From assembly GCF_030272615.1 (NCBI RefSeq), contig NC_081414.1, positions 307,251,164 to 307,315,163 of the forward strand: a DNA stretch of 64,000 nucleotides, in the 5' to 3' direction. This document shows positions 13,195-24,150 of the stretch, in pieces. The translations under genes were made by a program, and so were the position numbers. How positions within the stretch are numbered: position 1 is the stretch's first letter; each line of letters opens with the position of its first letter. The notes beneath the pieces are model-generated. The model saw nothing but the letters and a program-made list of their open reading frames with translations, did no database searches and was not told where the DNA came from. The stretch comes from Cryptomeria japonica (Eukaryota; Streptophyta; Pinopsida; Cupressales; Cupressaceae).

Positions 13195-14145
13195 CTATGT
13201 AACCTTCCAAAATAGTGATGAAGTGTCAACTAATATGGCATGTTAGTCACACTATCACTATTTTGCAAGCTTGATAATTCCTTAGTTTCCTATCACGGTA
13301 TCTTCCTTTTATAGTGGTCATTATCACCATTTTGCGGCCTATCATTTGTCTTTGGCCTTTACGGTCGCGAAATGGTGATAACCATTTATGTTACCCCCGC
13401 CTGAGCTCGCGGCTTCGCGGGCTGGGCCCCACCTTCACTCTTTTTCCTTTGCAAAACTATGAAGGGTCTTACACTATTGGCCCTTTTTCACCATATTATC
13501 AAAATTGGGCCCACAATGACCCCTTTATCTCAAAATGCCTTTGGGAAGATGGCCCACAAAATGAGCTGGCCCTGCCAGCTGTCATCATACTGCCACTTTT
13601 CTGCCAAAGGATCTTCCTCTATATTGGAGAGTGGACCCTACCATTGGTTAGAACATTGGTGAAACTGCGCAAACCATAAGGTCTTCGTTATTTCACAAAG
13701 TGGACCCTGCCACATCAGTCGACCTCTGCAAAATGGTGAAAACATACCTTCCCTTTGCCATTCCATGAAGGGAAGGAAGCCTTTACAAAACTAACTCATG
13801 AACCCATTAAAGAATAAGCTTTCCCCACCAACCAGTAGTAAAAAATAAAAGAAACCATCCTATCATGGGCAAGGACCCTCTATTTGATGGGATTTAAGTG
13901 ATTTGATTGGCTAGGGTGGTCAACAAAAAATTAAAAATTGAAACCTGAAGAGGTCACTAACCTTCGTGTTATGTGTTGTTTTGGAAAAAGAAAAGAGATA
14001 GCTTGCTTTGTTGAGAATGACTAATGTGACATGTTATTCATACTGACTAACACGACATTTTATTCATACTGACTAACATGACGTGTTAGTCTCACTGAAT
14101 TGTCAGATCAGATTTATACAAGGGTTGGCACAAAAATTGCCAACA

Positions 14146-15305
14146 TTTTTGGTGACTCAAAGGGGGCCCTAAGACTACTTAGGGCAAGACCAGAATTATT
14201 AAGGTATCCATTGGGAATATGTCAAGGCCTGAACAAAAATTAGATGCTTTCTGCCCCTACAACCTGGATCACAAAATTTTTTGCTATGTTGAAAGAGTAG
14301 ACTATGCACACACACTTCTTGGAATGAAAAATAGTTGAAAATAAACCTAAACTAATTATATAAATTATTTACAATGGAAGAAATTAAACAAAGACATTGA
14401 GTGGCTTGTCAAAGTAGTTGTCTTTCCTGATCAATGTCTGATGCTCTTCATACCTATTGAAAATCAGCCAGGGAAAGAAAATTGACAAGCATCCAACAGA
14501 CTGTTGGAGTGCCTCCTAAATTCTGAGAGAAAAGAAACTCACCCATGATTGAATTTTATCCTTCTGAGGTGGGTGGGTGAAAAAAATTTCTCTCTTTCAT
14601 GATGCTCAACTTCATGCTCAGAAATAAGCATGACAAGGGGTGAATTGCAGGTCTAAGCCAAATGTTTGATAGGGCATCCCCTTGAAGGAGATATATTCGG
14701 GCCATCATTGTTGGCCTCCCCTTTGCTCTATTGATTTGGTGGCAAAAAAGGCACCTCTGAGATATGCCCCTACTCCTCAAAATGTATTGCCTCTGCTGAC
14801 AATCTAATATCTTCCTCTTGCTCCTCTTGATTCAACTGACGGGAAGATTTCAAATTGGTGTCAAAAATTGAGCAAAAACCCTCAAGATCATCCCAAAATG
14901 AATCATCCTCTGACTCCTCTACCCTTAGCTTAGTCTCATGCTACAACTCAGCTATAGGCATATCCTCTTCTTCAAATAAGGAAGAAAGCTCATTCCATAA
15001 TGATAAAACAACCTCCTCCCACTCCTCTATTTTGCTAGCCATAGGGGAGTTGTTTGATTGGTTAACACCACAAAAATATGCCTCCTTCTGATTTGAAAAA
15101 ATAAAATCTCTTTGTGCCACTAAGGCTTAAGAGGCATCCTCATTCTTGCAATTGGCCTAAGTAGCATGAATATATTACACAGGGACAAGTGTTCCTGAGG
15201 TACTTGCAGTTGTAGGAATTAGGATATTCAAAGGCCTAGGGTGTATCCATCGATTTTTCTCTTGAAAGTTGATTCTATTCTACTGATAGCCTTGATTTGG
15301 TGGTT
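14146..15305 (-). pseudogene. LARD-B internal region, distal gag-like frame (degenerate)
   Basis: Read on the - strand from about 15150 to 14500, a near-continuous frame shows strongly acidic sequence with segments such as EEWEEVVLSLWNELSSLFEE and ESEDDSFWDDLEGF. It is broken by a handful of stops. The frame follows the gag-like segment at 18012-18833 once the nested solo LTRs are removed. I infer that it is the C-terminal part of the element's gag. No zinc knuckle, protease or polymerase motif was found. The 3' end, next to the LTR at 14145, has no clear polypurine tract. Confidence 0.5.
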
Positions 15306-15310
15306 GATAA

Positions 15311-18006
15311 TGATAGTTCTGATACTTAATATTAAGTACAAATGCCAAGATAATAAGATGAGAGGGGGGGTGAATCATACAAACTTAATATTCCATAAAA
15401 ACATCAAATTCAACCTCAGTAACATATACTTCAGTAATATAACCAAAACTGCTAAACATGCAAACTCAAAAACATATAAACAACATAACACTCATAACAC
15501 CAGATTTAACGTGGAAACCCAAATAGGGAAAAACCACTATGGGATTTCGGACCCACTAAGAAATATACTCTTCTAGAGTATGCTCGGTTAAAAGCAAATC
15601 CTATTAAAGATTACAAACACATTGCTCGATGTGACCCAGTTAAGGGATTTCCCTCAGATCTGTTAGGATCTTCACCTTGTTAGAAGTGACCTTGTTAAAG
15701 GATTTCAAACACTCAATCAGAATGTCACCTTGCTAGAGGGTTTTACAAATAAGATTGTTAAGTCCACTCGGTTAAGAGATTTTCTGTCACTTTACAAAAT
15801 AACAGTAATAAAAATCTATCTGCAACTTCACATCTAAAATGATAAAGCATATTCTTATTTGCTCAATACAATATAGGACGTATCTTGTCCATCTGTTGGG
15901 CTCTATGCTCTGTTATTCAAATAGGTCTTCAAGCTTCTGTGCTCAGTAATCACAATGTAGCATCCCTATGCATACACTTGCCCGCATACATTATTTATCA
16001 ACAGTTCCTTATTTATAAACAATTTGCCAACCGCTTAATCTCCTTGATCACATTTCCCATGATCAATCATAGCCATCAAATCTTCAAACTTTGACCAGGT
16101 TCAATGTATCCTTTGATCTAAAAACATTTTACCCCACCTTGGAACTTGCATACATTTCTTGGAACTTGTGCTAGGGTATTGCGGTTCAATCTGAGTTGTA
16201 GATCTTCCTACTGATTTTCCTTTGCCATAGATTCTTTAACAAACTTCATTCACGGCATACCAATCATTTAATCATAGCCAGCTCATCAACTTCCTTCATT
16301 AAATAATGCTTTTATTCATTCAATGCATTCTGTTATTACTCGATTGCAACTCGGTAAATACTAAACTTCAATCGGTAGACATACCGCCTTCATTAACCGA
16401 TAGCGATAACCTTAAGGTATACCGACTAGGTTCTTTGCTCAGTAACATAGTATAGTATTAACCTTACAATCAATAACATATGTATGATATCAAAAAAATC
16501 TAAACATCATGATCTCATCATTGTCTAACTTGGTAATAGTTTCCCATTGAATAACTTATTCTTCCCCTTATTCATCATATTCTTTCTGTGTCTTTTACCG
16601 ACATCTTTATACTCATCAAATCATACTTCTCAAGATATGGCAACATCATATTGAATTAGAAAATCAATTTCTTGACATCAATGACAAAATAATAATATTA
16701 AGACAGTAAACATCCTTAATCAGTTATATCCATAATCATCAACAACCTTCTCAATATCCTTATTGAAATGCCAACAATCTCTCCTTGTCTGTTATAATTG
16801 TAGCGTCCTAAAATTGCGACACTTGCAATTTCGACTGCATTTCGGTCTTCACGATGGCGACGCAACACGCAACCTGAATGGAGACCCCAAAACTTGCTCA
16901 CGACACTGAAAACTGCATTTTTCAACCACCACTGGCCTGAACCTCCTTGCACCCCGCTGTCCCGGAGGTGGGACCAGAGCGCCCAACGCCCTGGTCCCTG
17001 GGTCCTATTTTGGGCCCGGTTTCCTAAGTGATATCGGGTCTTTTTTATTGCAATTTGGAAATATACTTCCCTGGTCGGCCTAAGGTCGGGAAAATCAGTC
17101 TATCAACCCTAATTGACAAGTATATAAACTACATTTTCCTCTTTCATTCGATATGATGGAAAAAGGCGTGGAAACTATACTCAAGCATTCAAGCATTCAA
17201 GCATTCAAGCAATTGATCATTCCAAGTCTCCATTCAAGGCTAAGTGTTGCATTCAAGTCAAGGATTCAACCATTGAAGAGGAGATCACTTATTACATGCT
17301 ACATACTACAACATACAACATCTAAACCTTTGCACATAAGGATACAAACATCCTTAGAACAAGGTATTAGTACTTGTTTTACATTACAGTCATTTACATT
17401 TACAGCACTTGCTCATTTCTTGGTTAATTCCAAAACCGGGGTTTGACCTAAAGGCAAACCCCTAATCCCTAACCCCCCAATCGTCTTCGCTTTTCTGTGT
17501 GTAGGTTGCAGGTACGCGGCTGAGATTGAAGATCTGGAATCCTTGTGCAGAGACGAACCGATCCCACTTCGTTTCGCAGATTTTTCGGAGGACCGTGGCG
17601 CCGGGCGCCATCGTCCCGACAACTTTTTCTCAAATTTACAGGACAGCGCCATATCGACATTCTACTGCTAATTCCAGGTCCGCAGCTTCATCCTATAACC
17701 CGAACTCAGTTTATAAGCGAATCTTTATGACTTTCTATGCATCCTTAGCTTAATTTCCTTAATCAACATTCTTTACAAAAGAGGGTAGCCTTGCTTTCCT
17801 AACCCTTGAAACTCATTTAGCATCCAACCTTACATTGTGTGGGATTGGATCTTATGAGTTTCAACCCCTCTTTTGAATGTAAAGTCTTCCCCCTAAGTGA
17901 AAACCCATCGAATCCTAGCGAACCTCCCTTCTCTCTCCTCGGAGTTAGAAGAGGGGAGACCAACTAGGGTTCGACCGTGATTTTCCGCTTTACAATAATG
18001 CCAACA
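15311..18006 (-). mobile_element. Solo Copia LTR (interrupted)
   Basis: The LTR matches the two LTRs of the Copia element at 22563-30349 in reverse. After removing the nested insertion at 16799-17999 it is about 1.5 kb, the same length as those LTRs. An exact target duplication, GATAA, flanks it (15306-15310 and 18007-18011), and no internal sequence or second LTR is present. It is therefore a solo LTR left by recombination between two LTRs, sitting inside LARD-B. Confidence 0.88.
16799..17994 (+). mobile_element. Solo LTR of the LARD-3 family
   Basis: This 1196-bp LTR starts TGTAGCGTCC and ends CCGCTTTACA. An exact ATAAT duplication (16794-16798 and 17995-17999) flanks it, and removing it restores the start of the surrounding Copia LTR. 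A TATA-like ATATAAAC lies near 17122, and a triple CAAGCATTCAAG repeat follows near 17182-17212. The U5 part matches the LARD-3 5' LTR (around 30880-30925): both carry GGTTAATTCC then GGGGTTTGAC and CAAACCCC. Confidence 0.88.
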
Positions 18007-18011
18007 GATAA

Positions 18012-18833
18012 GGCTTGTTGTCTTGAGACTGTTGCCTCTTGATTGAGGCCAACTCATTGTTAAATCCCTACAACACCTTTTGCATGGAGGTATTAATCTC
18101 TTGAATCTCTGAAGGTGGAGGCAATGCAGGTGTGCGTGGTTGGCATGCTGGTGACGTTAGAATTGGTGCAATTACTGGCTATTGTGTAGGAGCCTCTGAG
18201 AATAAGGACATTGGAGGCCTTGGAGATAACTTTCCATCTTTAATTAAACACCTTTCTACCATGATAGTAGTGTCATAAGCTCCTGGAAGGTTATCCCTGC
18301 CCATTGATTGTATCATCACAATTATGTCACAATTTAGAGCCCTAAGGAAGTATAATAAGGCACAATTGGTAGAAGGTCTTACCAAAGCAGGGATTTTGTC
18401 CCAAGTTTTTAAAACCTATAGTTAAAATCTACTATAAAATCATGCAGAGCTCTCTTTATGGTTGTTAGTTATTCAACTAGTGAGAAGGGGTCACTCTTGT
18501 CTTCAAAGTTCTTGCATAATCTTTCCCCTAATTCATCCCAATTATGGATGGAGTCAGAGGGTAGACCCTTTTGCCACTGTAGGGCCTTTCCCTTGAATTA
18601 TGAAGCTAGGATCCTTACTGCAACCATGTCCTAGATATGATGTTAAAAATAGAGCAGATGCCTGCAACATCTTTGATCCGCTCATTAGGAGTAACATAGG
18701 TTTCCCCAGTGAAAAATGGAATGGACTTTAGGGCTACAACTGGGATGTCATTCTTTTGGGTTAGAGATAAGGGGATGACACCATTGAAAGTGATAAATGT
18801 ATGTATTCTAAGGACTGCAATGAGAAATAACAA
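18012..18833 (-). pseudogene. LARD-B gag-like gene fragment
   Basis: Read on the - strand this resembles the retrotransposon gag domain. The start near 18720 has IPFFTGETYVTPNERIKDV. The middle has a HNWDELGERLCKNFEDKSDPFS block that matches the usual W..L...F...F pattern. Next comes an ALLYFLRALNCDIIVMIQSMG block (about 18290-18360). It lies about 200 bp inside the 5' LTR, where gag belongs, and supports the - orientation. Stops and frameshifts interrupt it. The residual gene suggests that the family supplied, or once supplied, its own capsid protein while lacking pol. Confidence 0.65.
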
Positions 18834-19046
18834 CTCCCTCTTCTTCTAGAATCTGAAAGTTCATGCTATCAAAGTAAAATACCTCTAGAAGATGCTCCTA
18901 TTGAAAACTTGATGTGAAACAACAACTGTTCCTGAACAAGAGCCTGGATTTGATTCTCAAAGTCAACAAGTGTTGAATGTGATTGCCTCCAAAGGCAAGA
19001 TTGATAAGAGCAACACTGAAATCTTAGCAAATAAATTGAAATGTGT

Positions 19047-19064
19047 GTCCCACCGAGCGTGCCA
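19047..19064 (-). other. LARD-B primer binding site
   Basis: Read on the - strand: TGGCACGCTCGGTGGGAC, starting a few bases after the right LTR end at 19070. LARD-2 has nearly the same site at 47791-47813. It is clearly not the initiator-Met type; I do not assign the tRNA. Confidence 0.7.
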
Positions 19065-19069
19065 AAATC

Positions 19070-22000
19070 TGTTGTGACAAAAAATTTCACCATTGATGAC
19101 CCAAGAAACCTTGATCATCAACCTTGTGAAACATCAAATCAACCTCCCAAGTGTGGGACTTGCAAAAGTGAGGTTGAGTCTCTTGAGAAGGCCGACTACC
19201 TTTCCAATCTGAGTGCAGGTGTTGAACCAACTCAACATAGATAAATCCTAATCTACTGATCTAACAAGGAAAAGGGAGAAAGAAGGGATGATTGAAAGAT
19301 GGGAAATAAGGTTTGCACCTAGACTGAAAAAAATGATCTTCCTGCCTATAGCTGCACAAGATATCAATGAAAATCAACCAATAATATTCACAACTTTCTA
19401 TCGTAATTAGTTTTCTAAAGCATGAGTGAAGGTCAGAATTCTTATAAAATTCAAAAGGAGTTGCACTTAGCTCATAGATGAAGTTCTAAGAGGGATTAAC
19501 ATAGCCACCTATACTAAGAAAATAGACAAACATGCATTTAGATAAAAAGGTATAACTTTACACAAGTTATCCAAACTGAAAGTAGGCAAGATAGATAACT
19601 TTATTCATATAGAGGCAGGGAAAAATTTACAAATGTAGAAGAACATGAATTCTGCAAGAGAAAACAAGAGAAGATCCTTAGGAAAGATTAAAAAATTTGC
19701 CTTTATAGTTGAGGCATAGCTCAAAATGAAACCATAGCTGGAAGCCCTAACCCACCTAGGGTTAGGCTACAAAAATATCCCAGAGGAAGATCATATTAGA
19801 GAATGATCTGATGGTGCATGAGTACAGTCTGAGAAAAGAAAAATATCCCTGTAGAAAGGGGAAATCTCTATGTTGATGCACTTGCAGGGAAAAAGGTCCT
19901 CATATCGCATTGAATAGGTATGGGTGGCATCCAAAATCGGCCTACACATCAAGTCTGAAGTAATGGCACAAAGATATGGCAGTTGGATCAAAATCAGATC
20001 TGAAATCAGGTGTCAACCAAGTAGAAAAAGGACCTTGACCATCAGGTTGACAACCACCTCTGCAGAGCATTTCAAATTTAATGGCCCCTGCAAGCTTGAA
20101 ATTCGGCCGCTCGATCATCTCTGGCCCACAAAAATGGATGCACAAAAATGTGCCACATTACCCTCCAAAGGGCTCAATCTGAGTTTAAAACATGGCCATT
20201 GATCGACTTCTTTAAGAAAATCGGACAACGCCAGATGAGCCACGTAGCAGGGTAGCCCCACCTATCTATCGCTTCTTTGCAGCGCTCAAAAATTCTTCGC
20301 TATGTAACCTTGTGAAACAATAATGAAGTGTCAACTAATCTAGCATGTTAGTCACACTATCACTATTTTGCAAGCCTGAGAATGCCTTAGTTTCCTATCG
20401 CTATGAAACAGTGATGCCATTTTCCTTTTACGGTGTCGTTATCACCATTTTGCGGCCTATCATTTATCTTTGGCCTTTACAACCGTGAAATGGTGATAAC
20501 CATTTATGTTACCCCCGCCTAAGCTCGCGGCTTCACGAGTTGGGCCCTGCCTTCACTCTTTGGCTTTGCAAAACTGTGAAGGCCTTTACACTACTATCCA
20601 TTTTTTCACCATATTATCAAAATTGGGCCTACAATGACCTCTTTATCTCAAAATGCCTTTAGGAAGATGGCCCACAAAATGAGTTGGCCCTACCAGTTGC
20701 CATCGTACTACCACTTGCTCACCAAAGGAGCTTTCTCTGTATTGCAGAGTGGACCTTGCCATTAGTTAGAACATTGGTGAAACTGCGAAAACCATAAGGT
20801 CTTCACTATTTCACATAGTTGACCCTACCACATCAATTGCCCACCGCGAAATGGTGAAAATACATTCCTTTTGCCATTCCATGAAGGGAAGGAAACCTTT
20901 ACAAAACTAACTCATGAACCCGTGAAAGAATAAGCTTTCCCCACCAACCAATGGCAAGAAATAAAAGGAACCAGCCTACCACAAGTAAGGACCCTCTATC
21001 CGATGGGATTTAAGTAACTTGATTGGCTAAGATGGTCAACAAAAAATAAAAAATTGAAGCCTGAGGAGGTCACAAACCACCTCTACAAAGAATTTAAAAT
21101 TTAACATCTCCTGCAAGCTTGAAATTCAGCCACTCGATCATCCCGAGTTCGTGAAAATGGATCCACAAAAAAGTGCCACATATCCTTCCAAAGGGATCAA
21201 TCAAGGTTTAAAACATGGTCGTTCATCGCCCTCTTTAAGAAAATCAGGTGGCACTAGATGAACAACATAGTGGGTTGGCCCAACCTATCTATCGCTACTT
21301 CACAATGCTCAAAAATTCTTTTCTGTGTAACCTTGTGAAACAACGATGAAGTGTCGACTAGCATGACGTGTTAGTCACACTATCACTATTTCAGAGGCTT
21401 GAGGATGCCTTAGTTTCCTATCATTATGAAACAATGATGCCATCTTCCTTTTTATCATGGTCGTTATTGCCATTTTGTGGCCTATCATTTGTCTTTGGCC
21501 TTTACCGATGTGAAATGGCGATAACCATTTATGTTACTGCCGCTTGACCTTGCGGCTTCACGGGTTGGGCCCCTCATTCACTCTCTACCTTTGTGAAACC
21601 ATGAAGGCCTTTACACTACTGGCCCATTTTTTGCCACGTTATAGAAATTGGGCCCACAACGACCCCTTTATCTTAAAATGCCTTCGAGAAGATAGCCCAC
21701 AAAATGAGCTGGCCCTACCAACTGTTGTCATACTAGCACCTGCTTACCAAAGGACCTTTCTCTATATCGTGGGGTTGACCTTTTCATCAATTAGAATATT
21801 GGTGAAACTGTGAAAACCATAAGGTCTTTGTTGTTTGCGGAGTGGACCTCGCCACATCAGTCGATGGCTGCGAAATGGCAAAAACATACCTTCCCTTAGC
21901 CATTTCGTGAAGGGAAGGAAGTCTTTACAAAAATAACTCGCAAACCCATGAAATAATAGGCTTTCCCTGCCAACCGATAGCGAGAAATAAAAGGAACTAG

Positions 22001-22261
22001 CCCACCACGGACAAGGACCCTCTAACCAGTGGGATTCAAGTGATTTGATTGGCTGGGGAGGTCAACAAAAAATTAAAAGTTGAAGGCCGAGGAGGTCACT
22101 AACCTTTGTATTATGCACTATTATAGAAAAAGAAAAGAGGCATCTCACTCTGTTGAGCATGACTAACATGACGTGTTAGTCATATTGACTAACACAACAT
22201 GTTAGTTACACTGAATTCTTAGATCGAATTTCTGCAAGGGTTGGCACAAAAATTGCCAACA
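19070..22261 (-). repeat. LARD-B 5' LTR (right) with internal 1.02-kb duplication
   Basis: The LTR starts TGTTGGCAATTTTTG at 22261 on the - strand and ends at 19070. It is flanked by GTAAA at 22262-22266. The TATA-like TATAAAG is at 19701-19707 in reverse. It is longer than its partner because a segment of about 1023 bp occurs twice in tandem (20052-21074 and 21075-22097). U3 carries palindromic ACTAACA...TGTTAGT elements and long hairpin arms (TTATCACCATTTTGCGG at 20440-20456 with its partner at 20484-20499). Confidence 0.85.
20052..22097 (-). repeat. Tandem duplication inside the LARD-B 5' LTR
   Basis: Two diverged copies, 20052-21074 and 21075-22097, run in parallel from the AACCACCTCT word to the GAGGAGGTCAC word. 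The left LTR of the same element has one copy only. The two units differ at many positions, so this is not an assembly stutter. Confidence 0.8.
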
Positions 22262-22562
22262 GTAAATATATATAATATTATGTGAGATGTATCCATTTTG
22301 CCTTAGATGTTATTTAAACTCTAAAAATTCCTTCCTATTCATCAAGACCTTAGTTTGATAGCATTAAATTAAACTACTATGGGCTTTGATGTAAGAATTT
22401 ATTTTAGATACCTTCTATAGAATCATAAATTGTATCTCTGTGCAATTTATTACTAATCTAGACTATATTCTAGCATTCCTAGCCTTATGTGCCTGACATG
22501 CTTGATCCAACCCTATTTAGAATCTCATTCAAGCTTCTCCTCTCCATTTTGGACCTTAGGTC

Positions 22563-24085
22563 TATTGGCATTATAGTAAGAAAGATTGTTGATATTCAAT
22601 AAGGATATTGAGAAGGTTGTTGAAGATTATTGATATAACTGAAGAAGGATGATAACTATCTTTATAACATTATTTTGTCATTGATGTCAAGAAATTGATT
22701 ATCTAATTCAATATGATGTTGTCATATCTTAAGAAGATTGATTAGAAGAGAATTAAGATGTCGGTAAAAGACATAGAAAGAATGTGATGAATAAAGGGAG
22801 GAATAAGTTATTCAATGGGCAACTATTACCGAGTTAGACAATGATGAGATCATGATGTTTAGATTGTTTTGATATCCTACATATGTTGTTGATTGTAAGG
22901 TTAATACTATACTATGTTACCGAGCAAAGAACCTAGTCGGTAAACCCTAAGGAACCTATTTGGTAAACCCTAAGGTTATCAATATCGGTTGATGAAGGCA
23001 AAATGTCTACCAAGTAAAGTTTAGTAGTTACCGAGTTGCAACCGAGTTATGATACTGCGCATGGGATGGATAAAAGCATTATTTAATGAAGGACAATGAT
23101 TAGCTAGAAATGTATAAATGATTGGTATGTCGTGTATGAATTTTGTTAAGGATCTATGGCAAAGGAAAATTGGCATAAAGATCTACAATGCAGATTGAAT
23201 CGCAATAACCATTATGCAAGTTCCAAGAAGGGAATGCAAGTCCCGAGGTAAGGTAAAATGTTTTCAGATCGAAAGGATACATTGAACCTAGTCAAGTTTG
23301 AAGATCTGATGGCTAAGATTGATCATGGGAAATGTGATCAAGGAGATTTAGCGATTAGCAATTATTTATAAATAAGGAATTGTTGATAAACAATGTATGC
23401 AGGCAAGTGTATGCACATGGATGCTACATAGTGATTACCGAGCATAGAAGCTTGAAGACCTATTTGAATAACAGAGTAGAGAGCCTAGCAGAGGGACAAG
23501 ATAAGTCCCATGTCTAGATTGTTTTGAGCAAATAAGAATATGCTTTAGCATTTTAGATGTGAAGTTGCAGATAGATTTTATTACTGTTATTTTGTAAGTG
23601 ACAGAAAATCTCTTAACCGTGTGGACTTAACAGTCTTATATGTAAACCCTCTAGCAAGGTAACATTCTAAAGAGAGTGTTTGAAATCCTTTAACAAGGTC
23701 ACTTCTAACAAAGTGAAGATCCTAACAGATCTGAGGGAAATCCCTTAACCGGGGTCACATCTAGCAATGTGTTTGTAATCTTTAACAGGATTTGCTTTTA
23801 ACCGAGCATACTCTAGAAGAGTATATTTCTTAGTGGGTCCGAAATCCCATAGTGGTTTTTCCCTATTTGGGTTTCCACGTTAAATCTGGTGTTATGAGTG
23901 TTGTTATGATTATGTGTTCTTAAGTTTGCATGTTTAACAGTTTTTGGTTAAGTTGTTGAAGTATAAGTTACCGAGGTTGAATCTGTTGATTTTATGGAAG
24001 TTTAAGTTTGTATGATTCACCCCCCCCCCCTCTCATCTTGTTAGCGATTAGCATTTGTACTTTACATCAAGTATCAGAATTAACA
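22563..24085 (+). repeat. Copia 5' LTR
   Basis: Starts TATTGGCATTA (the family has TGTTGGCATTA; one G-to-A change at the conserved end) and ends GAATTAACA. A C9 homopolymer and CTCTCATCTTGTTAG lie near the end, as in the other copies. Confidence 0.92.
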
Positions 24086-24087
24086 AT

Positions 24088-24099
24088 TGGTATCAGAGC
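24088..24099 (+). other. Copia primer binding site (tRNA-iMet)
   Basis: TGGTATCAGAGC, an exact match to the usual plant initiator-Met primer site, two bases after the LTR. Confidence 0.92.
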
Positions 24100-24150
24100 T
24101 AAGGACTCCAGAAGAAAAAGTTTAAAGGTACTTGAGGCAAAGATCTGAAG

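Larger units (their letters stand above)
2825..14145 (-). repeat. LARD-B 3' LTR (left), interrupted
   Basis: The LTR sequence is 2825-5385 plus 13200-14145. It is interrupted by a complete Gypsy element at 5386-13194 and carries an extra 1.3 kb Copia-type remnant at about 3088-4433 that the other two LTR copies in the window lack. Ends match the right LTR (TGTTGTCACAAAA at 2825; TTGCCAACA ending 14145). A reverse TATAAAG is at 4781-4787. On the + strand the interior just after 14145 begins TTTTTGGTGACTC, which can look like a primer site, but the other evidence favours the - orientation. Confidence 0.8.
2825..22261 (-). mobile_element. LARD-B: non-autonomous Gypsy-type LTR retrotransposon with nested insertions
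   Basis: The element is bounded by LTRs with TGTTG...CAACA ends and an exact 5-bp target duplication, GTAAA, at 2820-2824 and 22262-22266. Three signals place it on the - strand. A primer-site-like TGGCACGCTCGGTGGGAC lies directly inside the right LTR (19047-19064, read on -). Gag-like coding sequence starts about 200 bp further in. A TATAAAG box sits about 640 bp before the LTR end (19701-19707). The interior (14146-19069) has gag-like sequence but no protease, reverse transcriptase or integrase, so the copy is non-autonomous. Three younger elements split it: a chromodomain Gypsy, a solo Copia LTR, and a solo LTR inside that LTR. Lineage (Tat/Ogre-like) is inferred from primer site, LTR size and missing pol. 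Confidence 0.85.

Noticed and set aside
13314-13679. 121-codon + strand frame
   Set aside because: Lies wholly inside the LARD-B LTR and recurs, broken, at 20440 and 21480. It reflects the GC-richer hairpin arms, not a gene.
14150-14165. TGGTGACTCAAAGGGG read as a + strand primer site of LARD-B
   Set aside because: Resembles Ogre-type primer sites, but the gag-like frame, TATA box and the better primer-like sequence at 19047-19064 all place the element on the - strand.
17153-17753. Overlapping frames on both strands
   Set aside because: Inside the solo LTR 16799-17994; no domain and no family conservation of any one frame.
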